Source: Finegoldia magna ATCC 29328 (lineage in GTDB: Bacteria; Bacillota; Clostridia; Tissierellales; Peptoniphilaceae). From it: a stretch of DNA of 64,000 nt. The DNA is taken from positions 1,373,501 to 1,437,500 of the forward strand of contig NC_010376.1 in the NCBI RefSeq assembly GCF_000010185.1. Reading direction: 5' to 3'. How positions within the stretch are numbered: position 1 is the stretch's first letter; each line of letters starts with the position of its first letter. Shown here one piece after another: positions 62,666-64,000 of this stretch. The position numbers were made by a program, and so were the translations under genes. The notes under the pieces were generated by a model that made no database searches, was not told the DNA's origin, and saw only the letters and a program-made list of their open reading frames with translations.

Positions 62666-62809
62666 AACATTTTTAACACTTAAACTTAAACATTAAAATT
62701 TTATCCTAAATATCGAAAACTTTAGTTAATTAAAGATTTAAAGATTGATTCGTTATATCTTGAAAAGCAAGTTTATCTGATAGATTAATATAAAGGAGTG
62801 GATAAGGAA

Positions 62810-62857
62810 ATGATCGAACCAAAATCTCAGTTTAAGTACAGTGTGCTTGGAAAATAA
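62810..62857 (+). CDS. 15-codon leader peptide with attenuator
   Basis: AAAGGAGTGG and a second AAGGA precede an ATG at 62810. The frame reads MIEPKSQFKYSVLGK and stops at a TAA (62855-62857) lying in the left arm of the terminator that follows. A ribosome pausing on this frame would block the terminator, which is the logic of antibiotic-inducible leader peptides on mobile elements. No resistance gene follows on this strand; the region downstream is decayed. Confidence 0.6.
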   Translation: MIEPKSQFKYSVLGK

Positions 62858-62897
62858 GAGTTGTTTCAGAAGAAGGAAAATGACTCTTATTTTTTTG
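62854..62897 (+). terminator. Attenuator terminator overlapping the leader peptide stop
   Basis: ATAAGAGT (62854-62861) pairs with ACTCTTAT (62883-62890), followed by seven T. The stop codon of the leader frame overlaps the left arm. Confidence 0.65.
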
Positions 62898-63077
62898 TGT
62901 CCATTTTTCTCATCACCTCACGGTGATAGCCTTGCAAGTTGCTATGATGTTCGTCGTAAACTACTCCCTAAGTGGACTTTCACAACAGACTGTCGGCATG
63001 CCTGTTATACTAAAAAAAGAGTCAGTGTTTTATATTCACCCTAACTCATATTTTGTACAATCTCCAACGAAGACTAT
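62898..63077. other. Decayed sequence downstream of the attenuator
   Basis: No supported gene. It holds a small hairpin (TCACCTCACGGTGA) and frames on both strands that lack ribosome sites. It is the position where a regulated gene would be expected. Confidence 0.4.
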
Positions 63078-63281
63078 CTATTTTCTATTTTCATATCCTA
63101 TAGAGAAAAATAGAATTGATATAGCTACTAATGTTATTGATAGAGGCAACGCCTTAGCAGCTAATACTATAGGATTATAATTACCAAATACGCATTCTTT
63201 TATTATATACATGGTGATTAATGCAAAACTTACTCCCAAACAGCATTTACAAATATAAACAATGTTTATCTTCTTTAACAT
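63078..63281 (-). CDS. Small two-helix membrane protein, 67 residues
   Basis: Two hydrophobic segments are visible: NIVYICKCCLGVSFALITMYII (roughly 5-27) and LPLSITLVAISILFFSIGY (roughly 46-64), with a short polar turn and a basic N-terminus (MLKK). AAGGAAGGT precedes the ATG. I do not recognise the family. It follows a dead XRE regulator in the same direction within the mobile-element remnant; immunity or conjugation accessory roles are possible but unsupported. Confidence 0.55.
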   Translation of the reverse strand: MLKKINIVYICKCCLGVSFALITMYIIKECVFGNYNPIVLAAKALPLSITLVAISILFFSIGYENRK

Positions 63282-63342
63282 TTTACTTACCTTCCTTTCG
63301 ATTTATTCATATAAATTACTAAACCTGTCTATTGAAAAGTAA

Positions 63343-63384
63343 TTAGTCTCCGTTTTTATACCTCTGAGGATTATTATAGTTCAT
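63343..63384 (-). CDS. Possible 13-residue ORF
   Basis: GGGGTG lies 6 nt before an ATG; the frame reads MNYNNPQRYKNGD and stops. It lies between the XRE pseudogene and the small membrane protein. It may be a leader peptide or the relic of a longer gene. Confidence 0.3.
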   Translation of the reverse strand: MNYNNPQRYKNGD

Positions 63385-63424
63385 AAATTTCACCCCACAT
63401 TTACACAATGTAATCATATAATTG

Positions 63425-63655
63425 TTAACACCTATTATGGTCATGACACTTATATGTTTCTCCTCCGTCCAAGTCGAAAACCTGATACATACAAACTCCT
63501 AAAGCATTTTCTATATAGTTAGCAGTTTTAATACTCGGAATTGTTTTCCTGGTTTCTATTTTGATTATACTCGTCCTTGATATTCCAACCTTTTTACCTA
63601 GTCTATGCTAAGATTAACCTAAATGTTTTCTATATTCCTCGATTCTATTTCTCAT
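63425..63655 (-). pseudogene. XRE-family (Cro/CI) regulator with two in-frame stops
   Basis: The frame from ATG 63655 reads MRNRIEEYRKHLG, TAA, S, TAG, HRLGKKVGISRTSIIKIE, TRKTIPSIKTANYIENALGV and ends YKCHDHNRC. This is the standard small helix-turn-helix regulator pattern (R-x-LGLSQ-x-LA-x-x-x-G-IS-x-x-x-I-x-x-IE). The two stops fall exactly where Leu and Gln of LGLSQ are expected, so it is inactivated in place. The ribosome site AAAGGA and downstream genes remain. The 76-codon length is typical of plasmid or transposon regulators. Confidence 0.8.
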
Positions 63656-63717
63656 TATTTTGCATTCTTCCTTTGGTTAATTTAAGTTTACCATAATTAT
63701 TTTTATTTGTCTCTAAA

Positions 63718-63987
63718 TTAATGTTGAATGACTGTTTTGTCGGTTACACCTGATAAGGTTCCTCCCTTGAATCTCACAGCGATTTTCTTTTTATCATTTT
63801 CTATAAGGCTTTCTAAGATTGCTCCTCTTGTTATTAGCCTATGAGTTATTTCTTTTCTTCTTTTTATTATGTATTGTTTTAATATCTTCTTTTCTTGATT
63901 TTTTAGTTGCCTTAATCTTTCTTCAGTATCTTCTATTTTATCTTTTATTTCTTTTGACTCTTGTCTTAGTTGTTCTAATTTTTTCAT
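63718..63987 (-). CDS. DUF3847 mobilisation-associated protein
   Basis: An 89-residue protein. The N-terminal ~50 residues form a charged coiled coil (KKLEQLRQESKEIKDKIED and following), then RKEITHRLITRGAILESLI, the conserved DUF3847 segment in which RxxxTHRLI-x-RGA-x-LE is recognisable. The family is found next to MobA/MobL relaxases in conjugative and mobilisable elements of Firmicutes. The relaxase itself would lie outside the window to the right or has been lost. Start at ATG 63987. Confidence 0.7.
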   Translation of the reverse strand: MKKLEQLRQESKEIKDKIEDTEERLRQLKNQEKKILKQYIIKRRKEITHRLITRGAILESLIENDKKKIAVRFKGGTLSGVTDKTVIQH

Positions 63988-64000
63988 ATAAAACTCATTT

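Noticed and set aside
62841-63180. Two overlapping + strand frames downstream of the attenuator (62841-63044 and 62923-63180)
   Set aside because: The first starts within the leader/attenuator, the second has no ribosome site and overlaps the small membrane protein gene antisense. Neither resembles a known protein.
1-64000. CRISPR arrays, tRNA or rRNA genes, insertion sequences with terminal repeats
   Set aside because: I looked for spaced direct repeats, tRNA arms with CCA-type ends, and transposase motifs on both strands and saw none I could support.

Overview
The window is AT-rich Firmicutes DNA with strong GGAGG ribosome-binding sites, canonical sigma-A promoters, T-box leaders and a SCIFF (six-cysteine) peptide with its radical-SAM maturase, a hallmark of Clostridia-type anaerobes. 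Gene content (amino-acid and lipoate scavenging, many ABC exporters, one fructose PTS as the only obvious sugar uptake route) fits a Gram-positive anaerobic coccus of the Peptoniphilaceae. Finegoldia magna or a close relative is my best guess; this is recognition, not a database result.

Layout. 0-2.5 kb: 3' part of a threonine-synthase-like gene lacking its PLP lysine, and an iron-type alcohol dehydrogenase. 2.5-13.5 kb: an ABC-transporter-dense block (a half-transporter pair, a DMT permease, a lone exporter, a three-gene ABC-2 system followed by a tiny Gly/Cys peptide gene, another exporter and a small membrane protein). 13.6-18.5 kb: SCIFF peptide, its maturase, an overlapping Orn/Lys/Arg-type decarboxylase, and a GntR/ABC operon. 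18.5-21.4 kb: two-piece chromate transporter and BrnQ behind an isoleucine T-box. 21.4-25.2 kb: fructose pathway (FruK, FruA PTS, class II aldolase). 25.2-27.6 kb: Maf, DUF523, a promoter-to-terminator small RNA with a Fur-box-like operator, and a YeiH-type exporter. 27.7-32 kb: a degenerate ABC protein, lipoyl synthase plus lipoate ligase, a PPC-domain protein, a thioesterase. 32-41 kb: a nuclease-helicase fusion, a stand-alone FakA-like C-terminal domain, RlmD, an MccF-like peptidase, two GNATs, a ferritin-like protein and a DUF234 ATPase with a palindromic operator. 41-48.6 kb: a MacB-type ABC system, a DUF3783 pair, an ABC-2 type system and a TraB/ChaN-like lipoprotein. 48.7-55.3 kb: a cysE remnant, an EF-G paralogue, a YxjG-type methionine synthase and metNIQ behind a methionine T-box. 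55.4-62.3 kb: a transglutaminase-like lipoprotein, class I ribonucleotide reductase alpha subunit, a degenerate sugar-ABC-like pair, and DUF554. 62.3-64 kb: decayed mobile-element DNA (orphan leader-peptide attenuator, dead XRE regulator, small membrane protein, DUF3847 mobilisation-associated protein).

The genes work together as amino-acid acquisition under tRNA sensing (Ile T-box for BrnQ; Met T-box for MetNIQ), fructose to triose phosphate conversion, lipoate synthesis and salvage, and peptide/drug export. The most interesting items outside routine annotation are the putative Fur-controlled small RNA at 26.4 kb, the 20-residue peptide gene at 8.35 kb, the orphan attenuator at 62.8 kb, and three intact reading frames (thrC-like, exporter-like, MalK-like) that have lost their catalytic motifs.
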